Notes under the pieces: generated by a model
Seen by the model: only the letters and a program-made list of their open reading frames with translations
What the model was told of the DNA's origin: nothing
Databases searched by the model: none
Position numbers and translations under genes: made by a program
Part shown: piece after piece, positions 1 through 10,364 of the stretch
Numbering within the stretch: the first letter of the stretch is position 1
How the letters are laid out: each line of letters begins with the position of its first letter
Assembly: GCA_022059125.1 (NCBI GenBank)
Contig: JAEUWY010000004.1
Coordinates: forward strand, 3,472,001 to 3,536,000
DNA: 64,000 nucleotides
Source of the DNA: Corynespora cassiicola
Lineage: Eukaryota > Ascomycota > Dothideomycetes > Pleosporales > Corynesporascaceae
Direction of reading: 5' to 3'

Positions 1-1
1 A

Positions 2-289
2 CGCTATCGATATAGACACGTCAACAATAATCCCGGATATCCTCGCAATATTATAAAGTATTACCAGGATTTGGAGAAGGGTGTGGGCGAACGATTTAAG
101 ATGAATAAGCCTCGCCCAACTCTCCATGCAGTTCAAACAGCTAGCGAGAGCTTGATTTCAGGGACACCACTTGCAAGGGGTCATGATTCTACTGTTTCGA
201 TATCCAACTCTAGTAATCATGCAGGAAAGGCCAAGGGACAAAGAATATTTCGAAGATCAAAGTTGTTAAGAGAGGCTTTCGGATCATAG
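2..289 (+). CDS. 3' end of an unrecognised protein gene, cut by the left edge
   Basis: One frame is open from base 2 to a TAG at 287-289 and encodes about 95 residues rich in Arg, Asn and Tyr at its start (an RYRYRHVNNNP-like stretch followed by a YYQDLEKG segment) and basic near its end (RIFRRSKLLRE). No ATG lies near the edge in this frame, so it is best read as the last exon, or part of it, of a gene starting outside the window. I do not recognise the family and see no domain. An alternative is a chance open frame, since 95 codons is short; the aromatic/basic composition looks more like protein than noise. Confidence 0.4.
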   Translation, partial: RYRYRHVNNNPGYPRNIIKYYQDLEKGVGERFKMNKPRPTLHAVQTASESLISGTPLARGHDSTVSISNSSNHAGKAKGQRIFRRSKLLREAFGS

Positions 290-870
290 TAGCAGCCTAA
301 TGTTTAATGGGAATTTGTGAGGAGTAAGGATATAATTTTGATAGCGGTTCAGGGTTGAAATCAATTAATATTAGTTTTTTAGGTAAAATAATATTGGTAA
401 TCAACCAGGTACTCATTGAAACGGTAGTTCTGTGTATTTCAAAAGAGCTCGACTGGTGTACTGCGTCAGTTTCTTTGCACTTATATAACTGTTTAAGCTT
501 ATCGCTTGTTTCCAATCGTTCAGCGACAAATTTTGAAGAAGGCATAACCGAAATACTGTAGATCCATCATGTGAAAAGTGAATCTTTAGAGATTAGTACT
601 CGTTTGGAATATTCGTGTAGTGTGAATGGTGCGAAATTGCTCGAAACAAGCTAGATTTTGCACCGGTTTCAGTTCACTCTGGCGATTTCTACCGGGAAGC
701 AAACATTCCACCCATAGTCTAGAATATATAAGAAACACATCACGCAGTCTAAGCGCCGCAACTAAAGATCTCCGACGAAATCACCACAACTTCGGACCGC
801 AACCTTTAGAAATCGAGTAGTTTTCGGTATATAAGACAGCATTAAATCTCAGGCGATAAAAAAAAAAAAA
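290..870. other. intergenic, promoter side of the next gene
   Basis: About 580 bp without a supported gene. A run of 13 A residues (858-870) lies directly against the ATG of the next gene. Nothing else stands out. Confidence 0.5.
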
Positions 871-2697
871 ATGAAAACTACATCAAGGAAGCGTAAAGCT
901 TCAGAACAAAATGAATACGCCGGAAGCATCACTTCGATGGAATTCGGGGACAGATCCGTCAAGAGTCTATTGCAGAGATCACCAAAGCGACAGAAGATGA
1001 ATTCCTCCAGTCAGCTAAGATCACCGGGTCATGTAGGCATAGATCTGTTATGAGAAAACAAAAAGAATCGTTTACTGACACATCTTTGCAAAGGTATTTA
1101 CCCCCGATTTAGCCTCAGAACCATCAACGGGAACATTACATGGCCAACCACTTCTGAATCAGTACCCGACGCGATACTACACTTTGATAAATGTATCGAA
1201 GCGAGAACAGATGATAATTCAGTGGAGGGACAACTACAACGATACAAAGGGCAAGAAGTTACCCTGGCACATTGTTGCAGAGTTGTGCGTAGCTGCTGGC
1301 TACAAGAATAGGGCTGGGGAAGCCAAATTCTCAGCCCAAGCCATGGCAAAGGTAATACAATGGAGCTCCATTTTTCCGTGACACTATTCACTGACCTATA
1401 TCCCAGGCCTACGATTCTGGCGCCTCTACCTACTACAGGGAGCTACCCAATGCGGCAGCCTTGCAGGAGCCGGAATTCCTGAGGATCGATGGCGAGGCTC
1501 CGTAAGTTAAGGCTCAGGATTTTCTTTCCAATACTAATAATTTTTAGAGTCACAGAAGACGAGAAATCAAGATTTCTAGCTTCAACTCAAGGTCCGTCCC
1601 TTGTTTGGCATCTCCCAGAGGATTCGATTCCCGTAGAAGAGGGAGACCAACTGAAATTGAACCTTGAGGCTGCAAAGTCTCATATGCTGAAGGTTCAGGA
1701 GATTTTGAAAGAGAAGCCATCTACGACCTTTCTGATGGCACCGAAGTGCGTGTCCAAAAGGACCTTGAAGCGCTTTAGTGACTGGATTGATTCTGACCGC
1801 GCCCTTACAATCCCAAGATTGGCTTTCAACCACAAAAAGCAAGTCTTGGGTAATGTTTTTGAAGTCAAAGACATCGACTGGGATATCCGCGGTCTCACCG
1901 AGTTACATGTTCTGGCATTCGAATTTGGATGCGCCGACTTCTGTGACGTCATCATTGATGAAATCGCATCAATGATCTGGACAGAAGATGACGGGGAAGA
2001 ATATAAAGAAAAAGACATCAAGCTACTTAATCAGCTTGGGGAGTCGGAAAATATGCCCGCCATCCGGTTCTGGGTCGATGTTCTTGCCACCCTCTCGGCA
2101 GATGAGAATGGGGAAGCAATAGACTGGGAACGAAGCGATTTCTCTGAGCGGATGAAACATCACCTCATGTCGAGGTCGAAAACCAAGTCCCCTAATCTGC
2201 TAGTAGAGTACTCGTCGTGGGATAGATGTCTCCGCTACCATCATCATGGGCCGACAGAGGCTGGCTACCACTGTCACGCAATGAAGAGGGCGGCACATCA
2301 TCAACTGGAACTGACGCACAAGATACTGAAGCTACTTCAAGTCACTCGAGATGAGGCAAGGGCAAATCTAGAAGCCTACAAAAGCATAGGAATAGAGTGG
2401 GCCGGACGATCCGCGCAAGCCGTGATGGACGAATTAGATGACCTGGAAAAGCAGGCATGTAACGAGCTCGAGATGCCACATACATTCCAGGAGATAAAAC
2501 AGATGATCTCAAACCTGAACGAAACGGTCCAGGAACGAAACATCGGCATACTTGTCTCACACTCGGATGTCGAGGAGAGCGCGCGTGGCGAATTGACACC
2601 TGAAGCCCGGTACCCGGTGTCTTCCAAGGAGGTGGCCGCAATATGGCGGGATAGTTGGTTGAAGTCGGCCGCTAAAAAGAGTAATGGTCAGATGTGA
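871..2697 (+). CDS. unrecognised fungal protein with a possible BTB-tail-like segment
   Basis: Four exons: 871-1032, 1094-1351, 1407-1501, 1548-2697 (introns of 61, 55 and 46 nt). All junctions keep frame; donors are GTAGGC, GTAATA and GTAAGT, acceptors CAAAG, CCCAG and TTTAG. The protein is 554 aa. The first 55 residues are basic and look nuclear (KRK, KRQK). Residues about 75-125 have a helical, Trp-containing stretch (IIQWRDNY, KLPWHIVAELC) that could be a Myb/SANT-like DNA-binding fold. The middle (LTELHVLAFEFGCADFCDVII) resembles the C-terminal helices of fungal BTB/POZ proteins, where a surface strand precedes an ELYVLADKF-type helix. The C-terminal third is acidic/helical with coiled-coil potential. 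I see no enzyme motif. Function is unknown; a nuclear adaptor role is only inference. Confidence 0.75.
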
Positions 2698-3065
2698 CTA
2701 GAAGATAAGTGAAGATCATGCCACGAATAGCGCGTTGATACAGGTAGTATTTATTGTTGCCTTCTTTATGGGAGAGTTCCTATCAACAGATGTAGCAGTA
2801 TTAGTTCATTTTAAGCGTTAGATATGCGTTAAAAAGTTTCGTGTCATTTTTAAGTTTAAGAGTAACATTGGATCTAAAAAAAATGAACACAGACCTGTTT
2901 CTTGAACAAAGGACTGTTACTGTGATTTTATGTACATATTTAATTAACGTAGATGCGTACATTATTTCTTAAACTTCTTAGCTAGAGCAAATATTAGAAT
3001 ACGACCTTTTTATTCTAGAAATGAAGAAGGGCTAGCAAATTTTCCTTAGTAGCGAGACATTTATC
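2698..3065. other. AT-rich intergenic region between convergent genes
   Basis: The 3' ends of the flanking genes face each other here. The sequence is AT-rich with many TTTAA/TTAAA words and probably holds both polyadenylation regions. No gene seen. Confidence 0.5.
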
Positions 3066-5398
3066 TCAGGGCCCAGTCTCTTCAACAAGCATTGTCGCAT
3101 AAATATCCAAGCTTTTCCCAATAACTGTCACAATAGGCCAGGCAGTATTCGAATCTTGTAATTGCTGTGCAAGGAGCTTAATGACGGCCAAGCTCAAATC
3201 ACTCACCATTTTCACCTGCGACCTAGCTTCTGACGTATCTCTGGTGGGTAACAAAGCCCCTTCCAGGGATGCGTTACCCTCTTCGATGATTCTTAATAAC
3301 CATGTAACAATCCTCAACTCCATTTCTGAGTGGATGATTAGTACAAATTCGGCTTGGGAGCTAATCAAAAGAACTCACGACTCAAGGGTTGTGAGCTTAT
3401 CTCGCGAGCCAACATATGCAACCACTTGCTCAAAAATACAGAGCACTCAAAGCTACAGAAAGAGTGTTGCACGCTCCAGAAGAATACATGGCATTGAGAC
3501 AAATACTTGACTCCTAGTTGCACCGGAACATCTAGAGAATGTGTCGCGTGTAAGAGAGCTTGTAGTAAGTGAGAACCTCGCCCCGGCGAGGGAGCCGAGA
3601 ATGCTGCTGTCGCAATCGCAACCGGATCATAGGTGTGGAACTGATGAAGATGCGACATGTCGAAGTAGAGTCGCACTTGAGCTAGAGCGAAAAGAGAAGT
3701 TGAAGCGAAGGAAAGGGAATCTCTCGGACGAAGAGCATCGAGAACTGTCTCGGGAGCTTTGATCCAGCTTCTTCTCCAACGATCGAATGCCACCGAGAGC
3801 TCAGATGTAACTGAGGGTTGGAGAGACCGGTCGTCAATTTGCAAAGCAAGCTGACGGGCCAGAGACATTCTCTGGATTAGTGAATGTACCAGTATCAGGT
3901 TGGCGAAGGGTGTCGTTAGTGGCAGAGAAGAAACTCCATTAGATGTGCTCAGTAAAGACCGGAAAGCTAGTCGGAAAGAAATTGGAACAGGATCGCATGC
4001 TCGAGAAGCCCTCCATTCTACTTCAGAAGGAGCGAACCATGTTTTCCCTGAACTCGGAAGGCGTAGGTCGATTTCGTTCCCCAGCACTAGAGGCTTCAGG
4101 TTGTATACCGTATCTTGCAGGTTCAAAAAACAATAGATTGATAATTTCGTCCGCCTATCGCTCTCAATTCGGGCCCAATGCGCCCAAATATCGGGATCCA
4201 CATGGGAAGGCTCGACTAAACCATCTTGGCGTATGCAGCGCGCTAAGATTTCTCTATATTCCATGGACTGTGCAAGAAGTCGAGTGTCGGCACTCCAAGA
4301 ACAGTATTTCCCAAGAAAAAGTATGGCCCTTGCCGTGGTCATGAGGTCCAGTGGAGAATTAGATTGAGACTTGGAAGATAAAAGCGGAAAAAGTTGACCG
4401 GAGCGGATTCGTTCGTTAATAATGTTTCGCCCGGCGTCATATAGAGCCCTCGCGCTTTTGCGTTCGTAGCGATATTGTGCTCCGATTGCGGCCAGAGCAA
4501 GCACCATTTCAGGAGCTCTTGGAGAGCCGTCTAGGCTGAATGTAGGCATGTGAACGAAAGGAAAATGGTTGTTCAGACCGTCTACAAACCCAGCGATATA
4601 TCTCGACAAGGAGAATCGTGAGGGAAGAACAAATCCTTGGAGGACGTCGGCGAACGGGAAGATTTGGCATGAGAACTTGACGCGCTGTTCTTCAGACACT
4701 TTCCAGGGAAGATTCAAAGGTTTTAGTTCATTGAAGGTGCCTTCGTCTGTTGAGTCGGCAACGGATTGAGGACCATGGTCAGCTGCTGGATTGTTGTGGA
4801 CCGACGTGACTTCGGTATTGGACACAGATGTTGCTGATGTTTGGTCTTCATTCCAATCTATGGTATCATTCCATGTGTCAAGGTCCAGACCCACACCATG
4901 CAAAAAACCTTCCAGGTTGATCAACGCGTCGCTGAAGCCGTTATCCGGAAAACCCTGGTAGCCAAGAAAAGCCTCATTGTCCATTGTCAGGCCAGAATTC
5001 ACATGACTCCCGTGTATATCCGAGCCGTCAGAGATATCAGGCGTGCAGAGTGTTGATGAAGATGGCGAATTGTTTTCCAATGCTCCATGATCGGATGATT
5101 GGATGGTCTCTTGCGGGCATGGTGGAGACGACGTGGTTGTGGCGTCATGCGCCAAGAGCTCATGCCTTTTCAAGAGATCTCGTCTGGAAAAACTTTTCTT
5201 ACAATGGCAAACATATGGCTTTTCTTTAGTATCTGAAACGATTTTGGTGAGTCCGCTGCGGTGCCATTCTCAAGGACGGAACATACGGGTACGGGAGTGG
5301 CGTTGTAGATGTTCTGCTCTAGCAAATCTTCGCGAGCAAAACGAACAAACTAGAGACCTACCCGCCCTATTCGTAAGGGGCCCTTCCCTTTGAGTCAT
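3066..5398 (-). CDS. C2H2 zinc-finger transcription factor with fungal_trans domain
   Basis: Three exons: 5287-5398, 3379-5232, 3066-3325 (introns 5233-5286 and 3326-3378; the second has a TACTAATC branch point). The protein is 741 aa. Two tandem N-terminal C2H2 fingers are rebuilt across the first junction: finger 1 C18-x2-C21...H34-x3-H38, a THTKEKPY linker, then finger 2 with the close C46-x-C48 spacing common in this fungal class and H61/H66. An acidic Ser/Thr/Asp-rich linker follows, then a fungal-specific transcription factor domain from about residue 245 (GLNNHFPFVHMPTF) and the usual C-terminal helices (HSFCSFECSVFLSKWLH), completed by the third exon (QMELRIVTWLL). It is a nuclear DNA-binding regulator. 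It is transcribed away from the MFS gene at 5716 over a shared promoter, so control of that carrier is plausible. Without the intron at 3326-3378 the frame would stop early. Confidence 0.93.
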
Positions 5399-5715
5399 CT
5401 TTAATGTTGATGGCCACGCGCACGGTGGAGAAGTAAGAAGAGGGTTGGAGTAGTACCACCAGAGAAGGAGAGGGTCTATTATAAATTTCGGGGTGGTTTA
5501 GTCCAAATTAGGCATCACCCCATGTCGACAAGCCGGAAAACAACCGAGCTGGGGTCGACTAGGCAGTTTAAAGATTAGTTCCATGCTCTCTGTATTGGAG
5601 TAGTTGACAGCATTCATGGACCAGAGCGACATACAAATTGCCTCAGAGAGCCTCCATTGCTCCAAATATAGCCGCATACTCATGTCGACTGCCTGGGTCG
5701 GAAATTTTCTCGAAG
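5399..5715. promoter_or_regulatory. divergent promoter with three GTCGAC palindromes
   Basis: This 317-bp gap separates the start codons of a C2H2 regulator (leftward) and an MFS transporter (rightward). The palindrome GTCGAC occurs at 5524-5529, 5554-5559 and 5684-5689, twice preceded by AT (ATGTCGAC). Three copies in this length are not expected by chance, so these may be binding sites, possibly for the adjacent regulator (inference). An ATG at 5682 opens a 16-codon frame that ends at 5732, past the ATG chosen for the transporter, so it could act as an overlapping upstream ORF. Confidence 0.45.
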
Positions 5716-7238
5716 ATGAAAGCCCAGAATGAGATCCCTATATTATACCGCGACCTCAACTACGTTTCACCTTATAACTGGTCAAGCTTTCGCAAACAAT
5801 GGATATGTTGGCCGGGCTTTATCGCGGCCTGTTTTGCCTCATATGCTGCTGGATCATACAGTCCCGGAGCCGGCCAAATGGTCGATTACTGGAAAATCAG
5901 TCGCATCGCAGTTTTGACTGGAATCACAAGCTTTACCTGTGGCTTTGGGTTGGCGCCGATGATATTAGCACCACTCTCAGAATTGCATGGACGAAAGCCA
6001 GTGTTTATCGCAACTGGAATCTTATTCGTTGTCTGCCAGGTATGTTCGGCAGTCACTAGATCATTTCCAGGGTACGTACGCCTTCCCCGCTTCCCACTTC
6101 AAGGGTCAATTGATCTAATGATATGACGACAAGAATGATTGTCGCTCGATTCTTCGCTGGCGCTGGCAGCTCTACATACTCAACAATGGTTGGAGGGCTG
6201 ATAGCCGACCTTTACCGGAGCGAGGACATCAATACACCGATGGCCCTTTTTTCGGGGACTGCTCTTTTCGGAGTCGGCCTTGGACCTTTGATTAGTGGTT
6301 TCATCGCCGAATACTCCTCGTGGAGATGGATATTCTACTCTCAAGCAATCGCCAATGCTTTGCTCGTCACGTTTTTCATCCTCTTCGTGCCCGAAACGCG
6401 CGAGTCAGTCCTCGCCCGCCAAAAGGTAGCCGTCGCAAACAAGCTTTGGGAAGAAAAAGAGCAAAAGGGCCTTTTTTACGAAAAGCCCCGTGCTGATGGG
6501 TCCACTGAGAAATGGCGACTAAGATGGAAAGCAGATGGGAGTGAGAAGCCTACCAGTATCCGAGACATGATTGTCAAATCCCTCTTCCGGCCGTTTCGCC
6601 TTTTGTTCACGGAGCCAGTGGTTTTTTTCTTTTCCCTCTGGGCTGCTTTTGCATGGGCAGTACTATACATAGCCCTTGCAGCTGTTCCCCTCATATTTCA
6701 AGACGTCTACGGATTTTCGTTGTCCAGGGCAAATGCCGTCTTTGCGTCCATGTCCATAGGAGCAGTCATGGGCACCGTGATGAGCATTGTACAGGATAAG
6801 ATTGCCAGACGATACAAGCTGTTGCCGGACTCCCCCGAGTCCCGACTCTACTTTACTTGTTTCGAAAGCCTTCTTCTCCCTGCCGGTCTATTCATGTTTG
6901 GCTGGGCCTCACGAGTCGATGTCCATTGGATTGTGCCGGCCATAGCTATCGGCATCGCTACAGTCGGTATTTTCTGCGTCTATCTCTCGGTATTCAATTA
7001 TCTTGCAGACGTATACGGAACATATGCAAGTTCTGCGATTGCCGCCCAGAGCTTTTGTCGGAACGTTGTGGGCGGCATCTTCCCGCTTGTCACGACACAG
7101 CTTTTCACCAACTTGGGATATGGCCCTGCTGGGAGTCTCCTTGGTGCTATCGGGCTCTTGCTTTCTGTAGTCCCTTGGGTGTTGGTCTTTTATGGTAAGA
7201 CGATAAGAAGCAAGAGCAAATTTGCTCTAGACATTTAG
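5716..7238 (+). CDS. MFS transporter, DHA1-type drug/metabolite:H+ antiporter
   Basis: Two exons, 5716-6071 and 6134-7238, joined across a 62-nt intron (GTACGT...ACAAG) that restores SFPGMIVARFFAG. The protein is 486 aa with about 12 hydrophobic segments. The loop after TM2 carries the MFS signature (PLSELHGRKPVF), TM4 has RFFAGAGSS, and TM5 has the antiporter-type GVGLGPLISGFI motif. A central cytoplasmic loop (KPRADGSTEKW region) separates the two halves. The family exports toxic or secondary compounds or polyamines at the plasma membrane; the substrate here is unknown. The ATG at 5716 is the first in frame. An ATG at 5682 is in another frame and would need a frameshift or unseen splice to add an N-terminus, so the exact start is uncertain. 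It shares its promoter with the C2H2 regulator. Confidence 0.92.
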
Positions 7239-7346
7239 GCATTATGGGAGTTTTGCAGCCATTATAGACTTCATGATAGACTTGATAGATATTCCCTCTA
7301 CAAAAATCTGAGCCTAATAATATGTGTGACAAGGATATGAAATCTA

Positions 7347-8582
7347 TTACCATGCGCAGTGTCCTCCATCAACCCTCAGGTCCTGTAGCACGAGTTAGAT
7401 TGACCTTTGAAGTATTTTTTGTGATAATTACCGCTCCGGTCATGTAGCTTGACCCATCTCCCAGCATGAACAGCACTGGGGCTCGATATTCTTGTACCTG
7501 GCTCTTGATACAGAAGAATCATGTCAGCACAGTTCGAAACCATAGACATAAAAGTCACACGGGATTCCATTGTGGGAGTTGTTATATTCCGTCTTATCAG
7601 CATAGCTTGGTAAGGGCACTTTACTCACAATTCGTCCAAGCATATTCTGATTTGCCCAAGCATCCGTCAACCCTCTCACCCTTGCGGCTTCACTGATTGG
7701 TGTTTCGATATGCCCTGGGCTCAAGGTATTCACACGAATCGGCAAATGTGTGGGGCGTGGTCCGTTCTCTGGATTTGGGTTTGCATCGCCCGCAGTGCGT
7801 CCCGGGAATGTGTTTTGCGGATGGCCCCATTCAGCTGCCAGTGACCGACCCAGCTGGAGAACGGCAGACTTGGAAGCATTGTACGCAGCTGTGTTTATAC
7901 CCTGTTGGCTGTCAGCTTATATTACTTATCTAATGCCAGGCCAGAAGATGGTGATATGTATACGCACCCTATTGGTAACCGACCCGCTGATGCTAGCAAT
8001 AAGAACCATTGACCCAGTCACATTCGCATGGTGCATTTCCTTGGCAGCAGCTTGCGCCAGCAAAAAAGTCCCGGCTACATTGATATCGATGATCTTCCGA
8101 AAGATATGGATTGGGTAATCGACGGCGTCACATTCCCCAGAAATACCTGCACAAGCGACGAGGCCCCGTATCGGAAATCGCGTTTCGGAACGTATCGCAT
8201 CAAAGATGGGTGGCACACTGTTTTCGTCGGTAACATCCAACTGGTGATACCAGGCGTTGGTGCCGTGCAAGGCTGCGGTCTCTTTTATCGTGTCTGTATC
8301 CGGTCAGTCTATCAGTCTATGGGTGATATATGGCGATATCGACAAACAGACCCCACATCTTTGAATCAGCAGCAGGCGCCATGTCCAGAATGACAATGTC
8401 ACCTCCGACCTCGAGAATTGCTTTTCCCACCGTCGCCCCGACAGCCCCCGTGCCACCTGATACTGCATGCAAAGTCAGAAGTTTGTACGCGTAGGTGTCA
8501 GCAAACGCGCACTTATAATAGTCCTTTCATCGAGTCTGAACAGATCCTTGGTCGCTGTGTTGACAGGGGCGGGCTGGGTCAT
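7347..8582 (-). CDS. short-chain dehydrogenase/reductase (polyol/sorbose-reductase type)
   Basis: Six exons: 8513-8582, 8352-8462, 7968-8293, 7629-7901, 7432-7503, 7347-7382. All introns keep frame; the fourth is 125 nt, the rest 49-66 nt. The 295-aa protein is a complete classical SDR: cofactor motif GGTGAVG (26-32), CAG of the NAG-type motif, catalytic Ser163, Tyr176 and Lys180 (YNASK) at the canonical 13- and 4-residue spacings, and a C-terminus SSYMTGADLRVDGGH typical of the NADP-dependent mannitol/arabinitol/sorbose reductase group. A 20-residue Pro/Asn-rich insertion follows the active-site helix. It is likely a cytosolic NAD(P)H oxidoreductase on a small polyol, sugar or ketone; the substrate is not determinable. 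It ends near the MFS gene (convergent, 108 bp apart), which suggests a small functional group with the carrier and regulator. Confidence 0.92.
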
Positions 8583-9187
8583 GGCTGTCGTGGTATCTGC
8601 GAACCGGGAGCAACGAACCCAGGCCTTTTTCTGTTCTGCCGGGCCATGTCATGCCCTCGCTAGTCGATGTCTTGGTGCAGTGCATGTGTGGGTTCTGGCC
8701 ATCGGATGCCGACGTGGGGAGTTTGACGCGTCGCGTGATGTCATCCACTGCCTCTGTCGTCTCATCCCCCGCAGTTCGCACGTGTCGATCACTGTCTCTC
8801 GATCATATGCCCCGAGCTCTTTGCTGGGCATTTATGCAAGCGGGGATGCGCCTTTGTCCACCCTTTCTGCTAGTGCCATCAAATAAGCTTGCCCAAGCAA
8901 GTCGGGTCTACACGGCCCGAGCGAGGCTCAAACGTCGGGCCGCAAACGTGAGCTGGCATTGAAGGGAGGCCCTATAGCTGCTACAATGATCATCAACTAA
9001 ATTTGGTACAAGAGTTCGCAAGTGGAAATTCATGGTTTTTCCTGGATGTTACTACATTCCAGACTGTCGGATGCACCATGACTGGCGAAAAGACGGTTGC
9101 CGACGCGTCCCAGCAAAAGGGTTTCGGCAGCCTCATCTGCGAATAGCCTATCTCAATCTAGTTGCTGAATATCGAAGAGCATTATTT

Positions 9188-9200
9188 GATGTATGTGTAT
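9188..9200 (+). repeat. 13-bp direct repeat, left flank (probable target-site duplication)
   Basis: GATGTATGTGTAT occurs here and again, perfectly, at 9301-9313, bracketing the 100-bp element. Confidence 0.6.
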
Positions 9201-9300
9201 ACGCCTGACCAGCGTTATCACTGTTTATACTTATTGTCCGTACTTATTGTTTAGTCCTGGCCCAGCAAAGCTGAGAGAAAAGGACTCCTACAGCTCTTCA
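9201..9300 (+). mobile_element. short non-autonomous element, copy A
   Basis: About 100 bp beginning ACGCCTGACCAGCG and ending CTACAGCTCTTCA. A second copy lies at 60420-60518, about 86 percent identical by eye, with most differences being transitions. Copy A is bracketed by perfect 13-bp direct repeats, as expected of a target-site duplication. The ends are not inverted repeats, so it does not look like a classic MITE; a 13-bp duplication fits a non-LTR/SINE-like or LINE-fragment insertion better. It has no coding capacity. Orientation is arbitrary. Confidence 0.5.
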
Positions 9301-9313
9301 GATGTATGTGTAT
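9301..9313 (+). repeat. 13-bp direct repeat, right flank
   Basis: Exact copy of 9188-9200. Confidence 0.6.
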
Positions 9314-9536
9314 TATATTTGTATGGTTATCTAAAAATAGCAGAGAATTGTGCTCAGGGTGATTGGTCCTTTCTCAACCTAGCGGAGATGGAGGGGTTTA
9401 AACGGACACGGAGACTCAACGACGAGATTTAAGGTATTGGAATACAAAAGTGTTTTGGTAAATACATCACAGGTTATTCTATCAGAAAGTGTATATGTAC
9501 AAGAAATGAAGAGTTCCGTGTCCCCACGCCTGAAGA

Positions 9537-10364
9537 CTACTGGTTGATCCGGTGCTGCCAGACAAACTGTGTAGCCCTCGCCGAATATGTGCTAGCGCCC
9601 AGAATCTCCCTCATCTGGTCGACTCCAGTGAACAAGATCTGGCGAGCTACGAACCAGCGGATGCCCTCGGTGCAAGGCGGGCTCGTCAGGCTGCCCTCAT
9701 ATGTCCAGAACTCATTGAAATGCATGACGCCATCCAGGGCAGCAATGAAGTCGAGCTCAATGGGCACCTGCGTGTCCAAATCCCGGAAAGAGACCATGGG
9801 AGGCATCTGCTCGAAGAAAGAGGAGTTGGCATTGCCGGGATCCAAGCGGAGAGCCAGTACAGCGGCCTCCTCGCCTTCGGCATTGACGTGAACCAAGTGC
9901 ATCTCGGCTTTGCTCTGCTTTCCGCTAACGGTATGATCGGCAGGTGCGTGGATGTGCCAGCCTTTGAGGTAGAGGGTCACGTTGTCATATTGGAAGCTCG
10001 GGTGTGTGGTCCAGTCACCGTCGTGCGCAACGGTAAATGCTGGGCCGTAGCCCCAGTTGTAAAAGTTGCCTTGGATGGAGCCGTTGTAATTGAATGTCGG
10101 CACGTGGTTCAGCGAGAGCCCTTGTCCGAGCGACAGGGCAATAGGCGACTGCTGGGTTCCCGTCTGGCACAAACTGTAGTCTGGGTTGACTTGTCCCCAG
10201 TTGTAGGAAGCCTCGTAAGCCCAGTCGTTTCCTGTGCCGTTTCCTCCTCCAGGGGCCGTTGCTCGTTTGTGTAGTTGTGTGTATCGTTGGTTGTTGCTGT
10301 GCTGTGGGCAGGCCAGAACGGCCTCGAGCGCAAAAGCACTCGCGAGTAGAAGCTGGGAGAGCAT
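9537..10364 (-). CDS. secreted alpha-carbonic anhydrase
   Basis: A single exon encoding 275 aa. It catalyses reversible hydration of CO2 to bicarbonate. The N-terminus (MLSQLLLASAFALEAVLA) is a signal peptide, probably cleaved near residue 18, so the enzyme acts outside the cell or in the wall. Zinc ligands fit the alpha class: His137 and His139 in GWHIHAPADH and His156 in AEMHLVHV. Further signatures are QQSPIAL near residue 71 and the TYEGSLTSPPCTEG segment; the conserved Cys66 and the Cys of SPPC probably form a disulfide. N-glycosylation sequons (NGS, NVT, NSS) support secretion. Length is normal for fungal members. No neighbour points to a special pathway. Confidence 0.95.
   Translation of the reverse strand: MLSQLLLASAFALEAVLACPQHSNNQRYTQLHKRATAPGGGNGTGNDWAYEASYNWGQVNPDYSLCQTGTQQSPIALSLGQGLSLNHVPTFNYNGSIQGNFYNWGYGPAFTVAHDGDWTTHPSFQYDNVTLYLKGWHIHAPADHTVSGKQSKAEMHLVHVNAEGEEAAVLALRLDPGNANSSFFEQMPPMVSFRDLDTQVPIELDFIAALDGVMHFNEFWTYEGSLTSPPCTEGIRWFVARQILFTGVDQMREILGASTYSARATQFVWQHRINQ

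Larger units (their letters stand above)
8583..9536. other. intergenic region holding a short dispersed element
   Basis: No supported gene. The right part contains a 100-bp element at 9201-9300 (listed separately). The rest shows no recognisable coding frame. Confidence 0.5.

Noticed and set aside
9552..10274. 240-codon plus-strand frame opposite the carbonic anhydrase
   Set aside because: The carbonic anhydrase on the other strand has all zinc ligands; this is its shadow.
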